Notes: generated by a model from the sequence alone, not told the origin. A stretch of 64,000 nucleotides of DNA from Vesta saturnalis (GCA_036346205.1 JARFJB010000091.1:4650501-4714500); one strand, 5' to 3'. Positions 33,432 to 45,085 are shown, counted from the first letter of the stretch. Numbers and translations: made by a program.

Positions 33432-34320
33432 TCACTATGGGTGATAGTGGGGAACCCATCGCTATCCCAAAGTCCTGTTGGTAGAATTTGTCTTCTACTT
33501 GGAAATATGTGGTTCTAATGCATATTGTCAGAAGTGCCATTATTGTGTTTACCGAGAGTTGCGTGCTTTCGTCTAACGTCTGATTCGTTTCCAGCCTGTC
33601 CTTTATGACAGTTAGTGTCTTATCGGTGGGCACATCTGTGAAGAGGCTCACGATGTCAAAGCCTACCAGTATTTCTTCATGTATTTCTTCGTGTTTGGTT
33701 AGAAGTTTCTGATGATTTCCAACGAAGTGATGGGTATTTTTGACCATAGACTCGGTTTTTCCCGATAAGGGTGTGATGATGCCTAGCATATAGTGTGCTA
33801 ATGGGTGACAAGGTAAATTTCTCGAGCTCACAATTGGTCTCAGAGGAATTCTTTGCATATGGATCTTTGGTAGGTCGTACAGTTGTGGATGTTTGCTGTA
33901 GTGTGGGGTAAGTCTAGTTCTCTGGTAATCGGAGAACTCCCCCTTATGTCTTTTGTAACTTGTTTGTACTAGCTCCCGTCCAGTAACTCTTGGATTTTAC
34001 TGTTGTAAGTGTCCATATCCATCACCACTGTTGTGTTTCTTTTGTCTATCGGCAGAATTTTGATCGATGGACCAATTTTAAGGGAAATAGCCGCTCTCTT
34101 TTCTAGGTGAGAGAGGTTAGGTTTAGTTCGCCTAGATGAATCTAAGACTAACCTAACCTTACTTCTGTATTCTTCAGATTCTTCAGGATCTAATTTCATA
34201 GCTGTTTCTTCTACTTTTGTAATATACCTTGGTGTTATCGCATAGTTCAAGCCTTTGTCCAGAACCTTAATTTCGTTGTTGTTCAACTGTCGTTTAGAAT
34301 GTTTATGACAGTGTTTTTTT
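32986..34320 (-). pseudogene. Penelope-like element reverse transcriptase, broken
   Basis: From the right, an N-terminal part (33,969-34,320) carries LNYAITPRYITKVEE, NLSHLEKRAA and IKILPIDKRNTTVVMD. Next (33,435-33,858) comes PIVSSRNLP, then FDIVSLFTDVP and FGIAMGSPLSPIV. After a (TA)n expansion, FRYVDDTFVVW (~33,320) and PFLDVFVHRND follow. YVDD is the catalytic motif and GSPLSP the adjacent RT motif. The enzyme copies the element RNA at a nicked target. Frameshifts and the microsatellite inside the frame inactivate it. The family call is strong; completeness is partial. Confidence 0.85.
33392..33429. repeat. (TA)n tract inside the reverse transcriptase frame
   Basis: About 38 bp of TA repeats lie exactly between the GSPLSPIV motif and the MEKFEDQAL that follows. 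Relatives have a short A-x-IYME here, so a TATATA coding for Ile-Tyr probably seeded the expansion. Confidence 0.85.
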
Positions 34321-34810
34321 GCGATAATACCATATATACAAGGTACCTCAGACAAAATACGAAGGTTGGGCAACAAATACAAGGTATGCACTGCCTTCAA
34401 ATCGACCAGAACGCTCAGGGGAATACTAACCAAAACCAAACCACATAAGAAAGATCAGAATTCCAAGAATTGTGTATACAACCTACCATGCGAATACGGC
34501 ACAGCATACACCGCATAGAGCAGTAGAGCACTCAAAGTGAGAACATAGGATCATAAGAACAACGTCCGCAAGGGGGAAACAAAAAAATCGAGAATCGCTG
34601 AACATGCCTGGAACGAAGACCACCGCATCCAATGGGATAACATACAGATAGTGGCAAAGGACGAAAATACAACTCGCCGGAAACTCAAACAAGCCACATA
34701 AATCGCTCTAGCAGAAAATCCTATAACCCAACCTAATGTGGAAATGAAACCCATATGGATTCCAACAATGCGCGAAGATTTTAATCCAAATACAACTGCG
34801 CAATAAGGTA
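34318..34810 (+). pseudogene. Second GIY-YIG endonuclease relic, opposite strand
   Basis: The plus-strand reading gives KVCTAFKSTRTLRGIL, CVYNLPCEYG, RALKVRT, SRIAEHAWNEDHRIQWDN and a tail to about 34,805. It is the same domain as at 32,610-32,915 but inverted, and it directly abuts the 5' part of the reverse transcriptase. An inverted partial copy at the junction fits the complex joined or inverted copies typical of Penelope-like insertions. Stops make it inactive. Confidence 0.65.
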
Positions 34811-34850
34811 CGCCGCAACATGCGCAACAAATTACTGCGCAACCACGAAA

Positions 34851-34852
<2 letters not shown>

Positions 34853-34915
<63 letters not shown>
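34853..34915. repeat. (TA)n tract left of mariner B
   Basis: About 62 bp of TA repeats end exactly where the mariner B terminus begins. Confidence 0.95.
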
Positions 34916-34918
<3 letters not shown>

Positions 34919-37681
34919 GGTCCGGTAACAAGAGCACCTTCTATATCTGCCGGTTTATATAAGCTAGATTAATAAAATTTGGAATGCAGTTATAGTTTAG
35001 TTGTGTGCATATTTTAAAATTATTCACGCGCGAATTCAGGTTGTTTGTTTAAAGAGGACCAAATTATTATAAAAAAATTTAAATGGAACACCCTGTATAT
35101 TATTACTTTTTTGAATTCTACACATTGTTCCTAAAAAATTCGCAATACATTTACTTATCCCTAAATATAACCGTTTTTGAGTTATTACGATTTTTCTAAA
35201 AAAAATTGAAATTACAGAATTTGCTTTGAAAATGTACCTCCTTAACTGTTGAAAAATAAAAGTTATCTAATTTATATGAGAATAATTACACCGATAGAGC
35301 TTCTTTTTAATGTGAAGAAAATGACATAATTGCATACAGGGTGTCTACAACTGACTTGCCAATCAACCATTATTCGAACTAGTAAAAGTTTACTTTTTCA
35401 AATAAAACACCCTGTATATTATTACATATTTGGTTTCTACATATTAACCCTTATCAGTTCGCCATACAACTTCCTATCCCTAAATATAGCCGTTTCCTAA
35501 TTATTTTCAATTTTTCAAAATGTATAAGATTATTGAAACATTTTCAAATCTATGGCCTCGTATAGATAAAAAAGAACATCATAAAACAATTGTATTATAC
35601 ATTAAAAAACGCAACAGAAACTAATATATTATGATAGAAGACTAATTACAATTTTTGTACTGGAGGCATTGTATGTTAACAAGAATTTGACAAATATTTA
35701 CTTCAATTTCAAGTAAAATTCTAAAATCAAGTGTGCTTCTTATAAAAATTGAATGTTTGACGTAAATAAATATAACTGTAGTTAACCATTTACCAGTGTT
35801 ATTGTTAGTAATCAACATTTTTATAAAATGAATTTTACACAAAATGAGTCAGTTGATATGATATTCGTGTTGGGTGCTGCAGAAAGAAACTGTTTATTGA
35901 CCAGCAGAATTTATGCTGAAAGATATGCAGATAGAAGACAGCCAAACGCCAGATCGTTTCAGAAAGTTATGAGTAGATTTATTACAACTTCATGTGCCAA
36001 TTACTCCAAACATGAACGTGTTAAAACTTCTACAAATGAAGATAGTGAATTGAGGGTTCTTCTCGCCATCGAAGAGGATCCTCACAGAAGTCAAAAGGAT
36101 ATAAGTGAAATAGTTGGTATAAGTGAGAGATCAGTAGGCCGTCTTTTAAAGAAAAATCGCTTACATCCCTATCATATTCAGTTACACCAAGAATTGCGCG
36201 ATGCAGACTTCGAGTAAGATTTTGTAACTGGGCCAGAGAAAAAATTACTCAAAACCCAAATTTTTTTTATAATATTTTATGGACAGACGAATCAACATTT
36301 CATAAGAATGGATTTGTTAATAAACATAATTTTCATTATTATTCCTCAGAAAATCCACATTTATTAAGACAAGTTGATAATCAGCATAAGTGGTCTGTAA
36401 GTGTCTGGAGTGCCATCGCTGGGGATTATGTCATCGGTCCATTCTTTTTTGATGGACTCTTGAATGGTGAAAAGTACCTTAACTTTTTGCGTAACGATTT
36501 ACCGGGCTTAGTAGAAAATATTACTCTTGATATTAGAACCACAATGTGGTATCAACATGATGGCGCTCCTGTTCACTACTCTGCAGATGTAAGAGATTAT
36601 ATCAATAGAGTCTTTCCAAATAAATGGATTGGGCGAAATGGACCTGTGAGGTGGCCAGCTAGGTCCCCTGATCTGACAAGAATAGATTTCTTTTTATGGG
36701 GATACATAAAAAGTATTGTCTATAGGGAACCACCAACCACTGCCGAATATATGCGTAATCGTATAACACAGGCTTTTCATAGCATTACTCCTGAGTTGTT
36801 GCGTAGAGTTGAACAATCTTTTAAAGATCGACTTCAGGTCTACATCCGAGAAAACGGACAACATTTTGAACAATTATTATAAATCATTATCGCTATGATT
36901 AGCATTAAATTATTTTTTTTTTATTTTATTAGTTTTGTATTTTTAGAAATAATTTTAATAATTATACTGTATTAGTTTCTGTTGCGTTTTTAATTTGCAA
37001 TACAATTGTTTTGCACTGTTTTTTTTTCTATTTATACGAGGTCATGTATTTAAAAAAATGTTCCAATAATCTTATACGTTTTGAAAAATTGAAAATAATT
37101 CGGAAACGGCTATATTTAGTGATAGGGAATTGTATATCGAATTGATAAGGGTTAATTTGTAGAAACCAAAACGGAATAATATACAGGGTGTTCTATTTGA
37201 AAAAGTAAACTTTTACTAGTTGGAATAATGTCTGATTGGAAAGTCAATTGTAAACACTCTGTATGCAATTATGACATTTTCTTTGCATTATAAGAAAGCT
37301 CTATCTGTGTACTTGTTCTGATATAAATTAGATAACTTTTGTTTTTCAACGGTTAAGGAGGTACATTTTCAAAGCTATCTTTGTAATTTCAATTTTTTTT
37401 ATAAAAATCGACATAACTCAAAAACGACTATATTTAGGAATAGGGAAATGTATTGGGAATTTGTTAGGAACAATGTGTAGAATTCAACAAAGTAATAATA
37501 TACAGGGTGTTCCATTTAAATTTTTTTTATTGTAGTTTGGTCATCTTTAAATAAACAACCTGTACACACTTGAATAATAATTTTAAAATATGCACACAAC
37601 TAAACTATAACCCTATCCCAAATTTTATTACTCTAGCTTATATGAAACGGAAGATATAGAAGAAGGCGCTCTTGTTGCCGG

Positions 37682-37686
<5 letters not shown>
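34916..37686. mobile_element. Mariner-like element B inserted in a TA microsatellite
   Basis: The left end CAGGGTCCGGTAACAAGAGC (34,916) is mirrored by GCTCTTGTTGCCGGACCCT ending at 37,686. The inverted repeats run about 715 bp (34,916-~35,630 and ~36,970-37,686). Inside them the mariner-end motif CAGGGTGT and its complement recur several times (35,092, 35,336, 35,408 and the mirrored positions). (TA)n lies on both sides. The transposase between the arms has a single frameshift. Confidence 0.88.
35828..36882 (+). pseudogene. Mariner-like (DUF4817) transposase B, one frameshift
   Basis: The ATG at 35,828 opens MNFTQNESVDMIFVLGAAER and a tyrosine/arginine-rich YAERYADRRQPNARSFQ, the DUF4817 helix-turn-helix. 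A second HTH (KDISEIVGISERSVGRLLK) and LHPYHIQLHQEL follow. A frameshift lies near 36,205-36,216, after which the frame stays open to 36,882. The triad is WTDESTF, QHDGAPVHY and RSPDLTRIDF, with 36 residues between the second and third Asp. The C-terminus RLQVYIRENGQHFEQLL matches relatives. At about 350 codons the length is full for the group. Apart from the frameshift this is the best preserved of the three copies in the window. Confidence 0.87.

Positions 37687-37746
<60 letters not shown>
37687..37746. repeat. (TA)n tract right of mariner B
   Basis: About 60 bp of TA repeats follow the element end directly. Confidence 0.95.
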
Positions 37747-37747
<1 letters not shown>

Positions 37748-37749
<2 letters not shown>

Positions 37750-37975
37750 GTTACTCAGTGGCTTAGCGGTAAAAGTGTCAGGCTTGTAAGTGAAAGGTAC
37801 CAAGTTCGAATCTGAGAGTAGTTAAGTGCTGGAGAAACAAATTATAACATATGAATTCGACTCAAGTGCGAAAGCAGTCCTTCTGAGGACTGAGCCTGAT
37901 GACGAAAGCAGAGTCGGCTTCCGATACATCGCGCTCAAAAAGCAAAAACTGTGGAAATAGGCCGATTAACTCAAC
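37748..37975 (+). repeat. tRNA-derived SINE
   Basis: A pol III A box (TGGCTTAGCGG near 37,758) and B box (AGTTCGAATCT at 37,803) are spaced as in a tRNA. A non-tRNA body of about 140 bp follows, containing the hairpin AGTCCTTCTGAGGACT and a CTGATGACGAAA core at 37,896-37,907. It starts at the edge of the (TA)n tract. The tRNA part does not form a clean cloverleaf. Confidence 0.65.
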
Positions 37976-37979
37976 TAAG

Positions 37980-38990
37980 AATTATGGACACTTTTGGGGG
38001 TCATCACCAGAAGCCATATTTACTCTAGAAAGTGTGATTTATGGTGACGAAGAAACAATGAAAGTTACTATCTAAGTATAGATCATTAATATAAATATTT
38101 CCGTGCGTATAAAAACTGGGTTAATTACATAATGCAACCTGTAGGTTTTATAAATAGGGCATACTTCTAACAAAAATTTAATTTATTTTATATAAATGTG
38201 AAATAATACTACATTAAATATTTAGAAACTTAAAATAAAATAAATCTATCATAAACGATAAGTCTATACCACTTCATTAAGTGTAACAGTATAAGTTAAA
38301 TAATCCTGTACAATTTGGACTAAACCGTCAATGAACTCGAGCATAATTACGCCTTACCTACCGTTAAAACAATCAAACGTAATTCGAAACCAATCAGTTA
38401 ATACTGATAATACGCAAACATGACCAACCTGTATTGGTTTATTACGTTACTGAGTTGAGTTATCTGTTCTAGTCGCTAATGAAATGGGTAATCTGTTAAT
38501 GGATAGTCGGAATCAATATACCATTAAAGCAGTATTATTTTAGATCACGTGTTTTATTCAAATAATGAATAAAATAGCATTTATGGAGATTATGGTTAAA
38601 TAGGAATATGTAGTGTAATCATTTTTTAAAGTAAATTAATGAATTGGCGTGTGGCATACAATTTTACTTACGACAAACGATGTTTAATATTTCAAAACGT
38701 AATAGTAATGTGACGTCATTAAAATGAAAAGTAAACAACTCCTCATAAAAAATGTGAACCAAAAAATTATTTCTTTAATTTTTTTTAGAAAAAGCATAAT
38801 TAATTATTGCTTTTTATGTAACCATATCCTGCTGAATAAGGTGTAATAAAGTTCCGCCATCAGTATGGAAGATTGATCCATTTCTGTAATTTGTTCAGTA
38901 TTTGAATAGGTGAATGGTGGTCAGCTGGAAATGACAGTCAAAGCAACAATTTAATTTCTTTTCTAAACAATAGCATTTAATAACCTCTGC
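37980..38990. other. Gene-free AT-rich stretch
   Basis: No supported feature. Confidence 0.45.
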
Positions 38991-38995
38991 CAATA

Positions 38996-39540
38996 TTGGA
39001 CCAGATAGCGGAAGAGTTTGTTTATGGTTTTTATGATTATATAATATTTAAGTCTGCAGGAAGATGTTTTTTATACAATGCGAGTACTATGTATAATATT
39101 GGAGTTTGGAAAGCTCAAGTAGCCCGCCCTCCTTTTTGGACAGGGAATAAAACACACTGGCTTTTTGGGGTCCTGACAAGAAATTCTTCAGTTTTTATGT
39201 GAAATTCTGAGTACTACGTATAAATAAATAGAATTGATTTAGGAAGTATCAATATGTATTACGAGTCTCTGAAAACTTATGGTGAAATATAGCTTCTCAC
39301 CACATAAACTGCACAATGTGGATGACACAGGGTTCATACCCATACAAGAGGCTGTAGTTCTATCAAAAGGACCAGAAGGGAGTAGATCAGCAATATCAGC
39401 TGAAATGAGCGAAACAACGAGGGAGTGTTGCACTGTTGTTCTGTGAATGGTTGTACAAATGAAGAGCTTTTCTTACGCACTGCATTAAGACAATATGCGG
39501 CCTGACCTGTAGGGTGTATAATTCGTCTCATACTCGACAA
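38996..39540 (+). pseudogene. pogo/Tigger-like transposase relic
   Basis: A HTH_CenpB-like tail is visible as HWLFGVLTRNSSVF near 39,150-39,198. An INRIDLGSINMYYESL segment follows, then (39,300-39,420) KLHNVDDTGFIPIQ, matching the NVDETG first-Asp motif of DDE_1 transposases. VVLSKGPEGSRSAISAEMSE continues the domain. Stops and frame changes break it throughout, and the other catalytic residues are not seen. The motif order makes the family likely. Confidence 0.55.
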
Positions 39541-39777
39541 GAACTATAGTCAAATACCTCTAGAACACACACATATGCAGCCATGAAAACGGGATGATAA
39601 TGGTTTATTACACATTCCTCCCTCCATTGCACCTACTAAATGTTATGTTCTGCGTTTCTATGAAACGTACGTGTAACAGAGATTGTGACTAGCACACCAA
39701 GTGAAACGATTACTGTTAGCAACTCCAGAAAAAGGTAATATTTCACCATTTCCACCAAAAAGCAGCAGTGGATAATA

Positions 39778-40842
39778 CACTACGTTTCAAATCAAATGCA
39801 ACACTTAGAAATAATAATGCCATGATCTTGAAAGTATGGTAAAATAATGCTTTATTAACATGTACAAGATGATGAAATTTTGAAGGCAAAATATTAACAG
39901 TTAGCAAGAAAATGTTAATAGTGTCTAGCATCGCCACGCATAGCAATGCTGGCGTTCACTCTTCGAGGCATGCTTTCTATGAGATGGTCTATATCCTTCT
40001 GATGGAATTTCATCCCAGGCTGCCTGGAAATGGTGTAATTCATCCAAGTTGTTTGGGGGTCTTGGTAGTTGCCTTAGTCTTCGACCCATCATGCCCCATA
40101 TATGTTCAATAGGCGAAAGATCTGGCGATCGCGCAGGCCACGACAATACTGGTAGCTGCACTTGATCCAGAAACCTTCTTGTAATATGTGCGGTATGTGG
40201 TCTAGCATTATCTTGTTGCAAAAATCAATGTAACGCTGAGCACTTAATGTGCCTAGAATGAACACAAGAGAAGATCTTCCACCAACACGTATGGCGCCCC
40301 AAACCATGACTCCAGGTGTTAAGCCTGTGGGTCGTCTTTCAACAAACTCTAGATTTCGACGTTCTCCTCGAAACCGCCGCACGTTCTGACGACATCGTTT
40401 CGCCACAAACAAAAACGCGATTCGTCGCTGAAGACGATGTTATTCCATTGAAGGCCCCAGTCCCGCCACTCTTGACACCATGCCAATCTAGCAGTCTTAT
40501 TCTCTTGAGTTAACTGGGGTCGTCGGTACGGACGATACGAATGTAAGCCAAAAGACTTAATTCTCCTGTAGATTGTTAACATTGATAGGTGATAAACCTG
40601 CTTCTTTCATGCCGATAATTCAGCCCCTGTCAAAATTGACACTAAGCGACTAGATTTCTTAAAATGTATAAATAGAAATTGTTGATAATTTATGTTAACA
40701 GTGATGCAAAGTACATAATAACTTGTTCTTTTTCATTGGAACTTCCATCGTTTTCTATACGATACTGAAACATTATTTTGCCAAAATTTCAAAATCATAG
40801 CATTGTTATTTCTAAGTGGTGCATTTCATTTGAAACGTAGTG
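39778..40842. mobile_element. Tc1-like element, internally deleted
   Basis: The ends CACTACGTTTCAAAT (39,778) and its complement (40,842) start inverted repeats of about 55 bp that include CACTTAGAAATAA. TA flanks both sides (39,776-39,777 and 40,843-40,844). At 1,065 bp it is shorter than a complete Tc1 element because the 5' part of its transposase is missing. Confidence 0.88.
39925..40582 (-). pseudogene. Tc1 transposase (DD34E), N-terminus lost and frameshifted
   Basis: Three overlapping minus-strand frames cover the catalytic domain. NIVFSDESRF carries the first Asp. GVMVWGAI follows. QQDNARPHTA carries the second Asp, and RSPDLSPIEHIWG ends with the Glu, 34 residues after the second Asp. 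The paired HTH region that should precede it is absent and two frameshifts occur (about 40,390 and 40,210). The protein would cut at TA sites but cannot be made here. Confidence 0.87.
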
Positions 40843-40949
40843 TAATTATATCCCTTTAAAATGCCCTCGTAAAGTGTTAAAAATACTTCTACGAGTCAGC
40901 ATGGGCCAACCATTTTATCAATTGGTCCACAAATTCCTGTAGTAAAATC

Positions 40950-42216
40950 ACTTCAAAAACCAAGATGTAATTTCAATAAAAGCAATTGGTTAAAATACGA
41001 GAAAAAGGTTGATTGAAATTTACGTTGGATCCTACCAAATTCAAGTAATTATCATTGGTTTGTTGGTGTTACGAAAGTTGTGGCCAAAGAAACTATACCC
41101 AAAGATTTACGCAAAGAATATACACCATGGGGGATAGAAGAAACAAATAATTTATTCAAGTCAATAGAATGCTGATTTAATCCTATAATTATTAAACACT
41201 ATTAAAAGAAAAAATGGAATAACTTAATACAAAGCACGAACTTTGCACATTCAAGCCCTAGCAGTTGGGACTCAATTAAAAATAATTTAACAATATGTCC
41301 GAATAACACTGCGTCAAGATTAGTTCAAGTTTCAAACATAGTTAAAGTTGAAAACAGAGAAATAAGTAAAAAGAAAAAAGAACTTCGTAAATTAAACAGC
41401 AGCAAGATTTGAGGGCATTTCCCCAGAGTTATTAAAACAGTTGGGAAAATTAGTATTAAGTTGATTACGAAACTTTTTCAACGATATTTTTTATTTGGCA
41501 AACTTCCAAAAGAATTTAAACAAGCTAAGCTGACCGTAATTTAGAAACCTAGCAGAGACCCTGGAGATACTAAAAATAGAGACAAATTTTGTCATTGATT
41601 GGATAATATAAAATTTTAGAAAGAATAATACTGCAACGGGTTGTTTCCAAGAATAGAAGACGTTTTACCAAAAAAACTAGTGGGATTTCGTTCAAAACAA
41701 TCATCTAACATTTGATGTTGTTTTTCTTGACCTGACAACCGTAAATAATGCTGTTTGAAAAGATGGTTTGCTTTATAAATTTAATAGACAAAATGTTATC
41801 CGAAAGAACATTTAAAATTTTCGTGAATAAGAAAAGTACTAAATTCCAATATCTTCATCATGGATCAGTACTTGGTCCATACATAAGTGATATATAGCAC
41901 TTACAGCACCATGTAGGAAATTTTTTTTACGTAGGTTTAGCTTTATCTCTTTAACACAAAAACTTTGAAATGATAGAAAACAAATTAAATGATGATCTTC
42001 AAATATTGGCTGAAACATAATTTCAATCCGGTTTATCTGGGAGTGAATCTTGACAGTTTATTAATGTATAACCAGCGCATTAATAAAGCTAAACAACTAA
42101 AAACAAGAAATAATATTATTTAAAAAATAGCTGATTCATATTGGGGCACTAATCTTGAAACACTACCTACTGCTAGTCATTCACTTGTCTTTTCTGTGGC
42201 AAGTACTATTATATAA
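40950..42216 (+). pseudogene. Non-LTR retrotransposon reverse transcriptase relic
   Basis: Motifs of the endonuclease-RT linker and RT appear in order across several frames: RCNFNKSNW (~40,965), TIPKDLRKEYTPWGIEE (~41,095), LPKEFKQAKLTVI (~41,500), GFRSKQSSN (~41,685), HHGSVLGPYISDI (~41,858). The post-RT part is LGVNLDS, INKAKQLKTRNNI and YWGTNLETLPTASHSLVFS (~42,040-42,205). The FADD catalytic box is not visible. Stops and frame changes are many. The relic ends just before the Polinton at 42,252. Confidence 0.7.
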
Positions 42217-42251
42217 CATATAACATATAACTACATAATTACAACTGTAAC

Positions 42252-42848
42252 AGTAGTAGAGGGACACTTGCGCCGCCATTTTGTTTTTTGACGTCACAAA
42301 AGTAACCGAGCTGTGGGGGACCATTTCTTTTTGCCCACGAGGGAGGCGTATTTTTTTTTAATCATTTTTTCTATAGGTCATTTTTTTAACGCTCACGTGG
42401 GGATCGTATTTTTTTTCACGTGAGAATAAAAAGATTTAATCTGTTATTAAAGGGTTGTTTTTATCAAAGAAGATTGCATAATTATTATTACACTTCTTTT
42501 AATCCCACCTACAGATTGTGACCTAATCTATTTATGCATTGGGGGTTGCACTCAAATAAGGGGCCCTAGTCTAGTAAAACGGGTATAGGGGTTCGCCCCT
42601 GTCATAAAAAATTGTATTGTAATAATTGGCCTTAATGCTAACGTGTAAGACAGGTATAAGAAATTGTGTTAGGTCTGCGCCCCGGCCCTTTTGGCGGGAA
42701 ATTTGAAATAATGGGCCCTAGCATAGTAATACAGCTATAAGAACTTGTGTTATGTCTGCGCCCCGGCCCCCTTGTTGCGAAACTTGAATTTGTTTTTAGG
42801 GCCATCTAGTGGTGTATAGACTTTTCTGCAATAGAAGTTGATCATGCA
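42252..42848 (+). repeat. Polinton left terminal inverted repeat with subterminal units
   Basis: After the 19-bp end come CACGTGGGGATCG and a set of iterated units built on GGGCCCTAG, GGTCTGCGCCCCGGCCC and TATAAGAA(A/C)TTGTGTTA. The same units appear inverted in the right arm. Confidence 0.8.
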
Positions 42849-42986
42849 CGTCTCTTTTGTTACGCAACTATTAATTAAAACAGCTAAACTACTAAAAACG
42901 CTTTTATTTATCAGAGTAGAATGGTTGAAAAACAAGCATAATACCGTAACTGCGTAAATTATTATTTAATCTGAAATATAGAAACA

Positions 42987-43313
42987 TTAACGATAAACTC
43001 CACATACATCCGAATGGTAACCCTACAGTATTGTTTTACTGTACCGGAACCATCTAGAACTTTTCTCTAGGAAACGTAAATGATATCCTTGCGGTACTCG
43101 TCCAAAGGAATGAAAATATTCCCCATTACCATTCTTGTCAATATAGATAGTGGTCCAATGCTGATCTGGTTTGTTTGCAGGATCCGTGTTTACAATAATT
43201 GTGCACGGTCTAGGTGCGTGCCTGGGCAAATGATTAGATGCACATACAAGTCGGATCACATTGTTGCGGCTAGGGATCGATTTCAAGCATCTCAACACTT
43301 GTACCGCATACAT
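42987..43313 (-). pseudogene. Polinton adenain-like cysteine protease, frameshifted
   Basis: The family cleaves capsid precursors during virion maturation. The minus-strand frame starts MYAVQVLRCLKSIPSRN and shows VCASNHLP, IIVNTDP and QHWTTIYID (catalytic His). EYFHSFG follows, where relatives have EYFDSFG, so the Asp is replaced by His. The frame stops at 43,023, but the expected VCGVY with the catalytic Cys lies at about 42,993-43,007 in another frame before a stop at 42,987. It is thus inactive by two separate lesions. It is the last gene of the block. Confidence 0.75.
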
Positions 43314-43756
43314 CTTTGGAATTGGTATGTGTCCAGTTTTGCAGTAGTAAGGCGTTTTTCAATGCATACTTAGGCTCCTCGATCTTATGGTTTAAACAAC
43401 TATACGCCTTTGCTTCCTTTTTCAATTTTTTAAGCGGTGGGCAACCAGTCCCGTCCAAGTTTAGTATTGGTTTGTTAAGGAATCTTAAAAACTGTTGTTT
43501 TTCACTGCCCTTAACGTGAATTTTGTTAAACGGCAGCAGAGTTCGTATCAGTTCCTCTTGGAAATCGTTGTATGGCACATACCCTGACCGCCATTTCAAG
43601 CTGTGATATGTATCCTCTAATATGTCTTGGCAATGGCTTAGATATAAAATAATCGCGAGGTGACTTTATCAGCATCAGCAGTAACGAACCAATTTCCTTC
43701 GGTATGAATTCGTTATCAACACCTCTAAACTCTTGTATGTCCAAGTATGCGTCCAT
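43270..43756 (-). pseudogene. Conserved Polinton-associated ORF, broken
   Basis: The first part (43,526-43,756) starts MDAYLDIQEFRGVDNEFIPK, and the second (43,270-43,599) contains KWRSGYVPYNDF, KIHVKGSEKQQF and ALKNALLLQNW. This layout (a DxQxF start, then FIxKE, then VKGxEK and CALxN) occurs in many arthropod Polinton-linked proteins. It may be an RNase-H-like exonuclease fold, but that is inference. A frameshift separates the two halves. It lies between the capsid and protease genes and overlaps the protease start. Confidence 0.5.
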
Positions 43757-43845
43757 CTTCTTTTACTTGCTGCTGGATACTGAAGCTTGTGATCTAGACC
43801 CCTTTTAACAGGCGAAATCTACGACCACATTCCGATGTTTGTCGA

Positions 43846-45085
43846 TCACAAACAGTTAACGGTTTCTACGAGAGCTTCTTCAAAGCCGACTTCTAGGCGA
43901 AGAGAACCGTTTTTAACTAAATTCGAGTGTGTGCTAGCGTTTGCAGGCAAGTCAGGGGTTATGTCGAAGGCCATTAAACAATAGCCGTTGGGGTAATCGC
44001 TTCTCGATATATCGTTGCCCTCATTCAAAAAATCAATACCCGTTCCGGAGAATAAGGTGTGATATGCCTTTATATATAAACCATTAGCTGTAAAGTCTGG
44101 TTGTAAGGCCTTGGAAGGAATTTGTTGACCGTCAATATACAACGACATGTAATTAATATTGCTGTGATGAAAATTGAATGGATTTGAGGGGTAATCACCG
44201 TTTAAGGCTTTATTTACGACAAAACCTACGATACATCGTGTAGGTAACTGCCCCAGGAAGATATTAGGCAATGATTTTCGCTGTATGCCTGTAGGTATAG
44301 TTAACACTTTTACGTCGGTCCTTGTGACAGGATATTTTGCCGCAGTTTTTTCTAAAGCTTTAGCGTGTGCAATTAGAATGGTAGGATTGATTCGCATACG
44401 TCTCACCAGTAAACTAGCGTCCATAATTCGCATCTTGTAATTTGAACCTTGCGCCGTCATTAGACTAAAGGTATCTCTTGATCGTACAAATTTAGCCTTT
44501 AATTCAACGCGGTTTATGAGAAACTTTTACTGATTAAATAAATCCGAGTGCACGTGACTAATCATCTCGATTTGTTTGCTGGTCGCTTCAAGTAATTGAC
44601 ATTTCGAGAAACCGTTATTTGCGTGGCCCAGTGTATTCATATGCCCAACTGTATCATGTGCCATAAGGTACAATCTAGATGTGAACTCTTGGCCTCCTTT
44701 CCATAATTTAGCAACCCTTCGATATATGAGCGATAGGCGTAGGTGTTGTTTGGTTGTGACGCCATCTTTTGATTTAAGTAAACTTCCACCTGTGAGAAAA
44801 GCTCGTGCATACAATTGTTTACCGGTGCTACATCAGCGTAAGTAAGTGCTGTATCATCTTGCTTCAGAGCATTTCTGTGATGTACAACATGATCTGACTT
44901 AAATCTATGTAATTGTTTCCATTTCCGGGCACTACAAATTCTATTGGGGCGTCATCACTAAGAGCTGATAAGGGTTTGTAAAATATCCATTCACCACCCT
45001 CGATACTTGTCTGCGTCGACGGTAAAGCGAATAGATCCAATTCGGACTTGACGCATTCACATGATTGGGCATGTAGAAGCCATTA
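43846..45085 (-). pseudogene. Polinton major capsid protein, multiply interrupted
   Basis: The minus-strand reading begins near 45,085. It shows CVKSELDLFALPSTQTSIE, YIDLSQIMLYI, then LFSQVEVYLNQKM and YRSYIEGLLNYG. Next is FLINRVELKAKFVRSRDTF, and the final 204-codon open part (43,846-44,460) contains MRIMDASLLVRRMRINPTIL and YIKAYHTLFSGTG. This is the family often annotated as F54H12.2-like and known to be the double jelly-roll Polinton capsid protein. Breaks occur at the start, near 44,863, near 44,637 and near 44,525. No intact copy can be made from it. Confidence 0.82.

Noticed and set aside
35828..36882. Two separate transposase genes in mariner B
   Set aside because: The second part is open well upstream of its first ATG and continues the first after a single frameshift; it is one gene.
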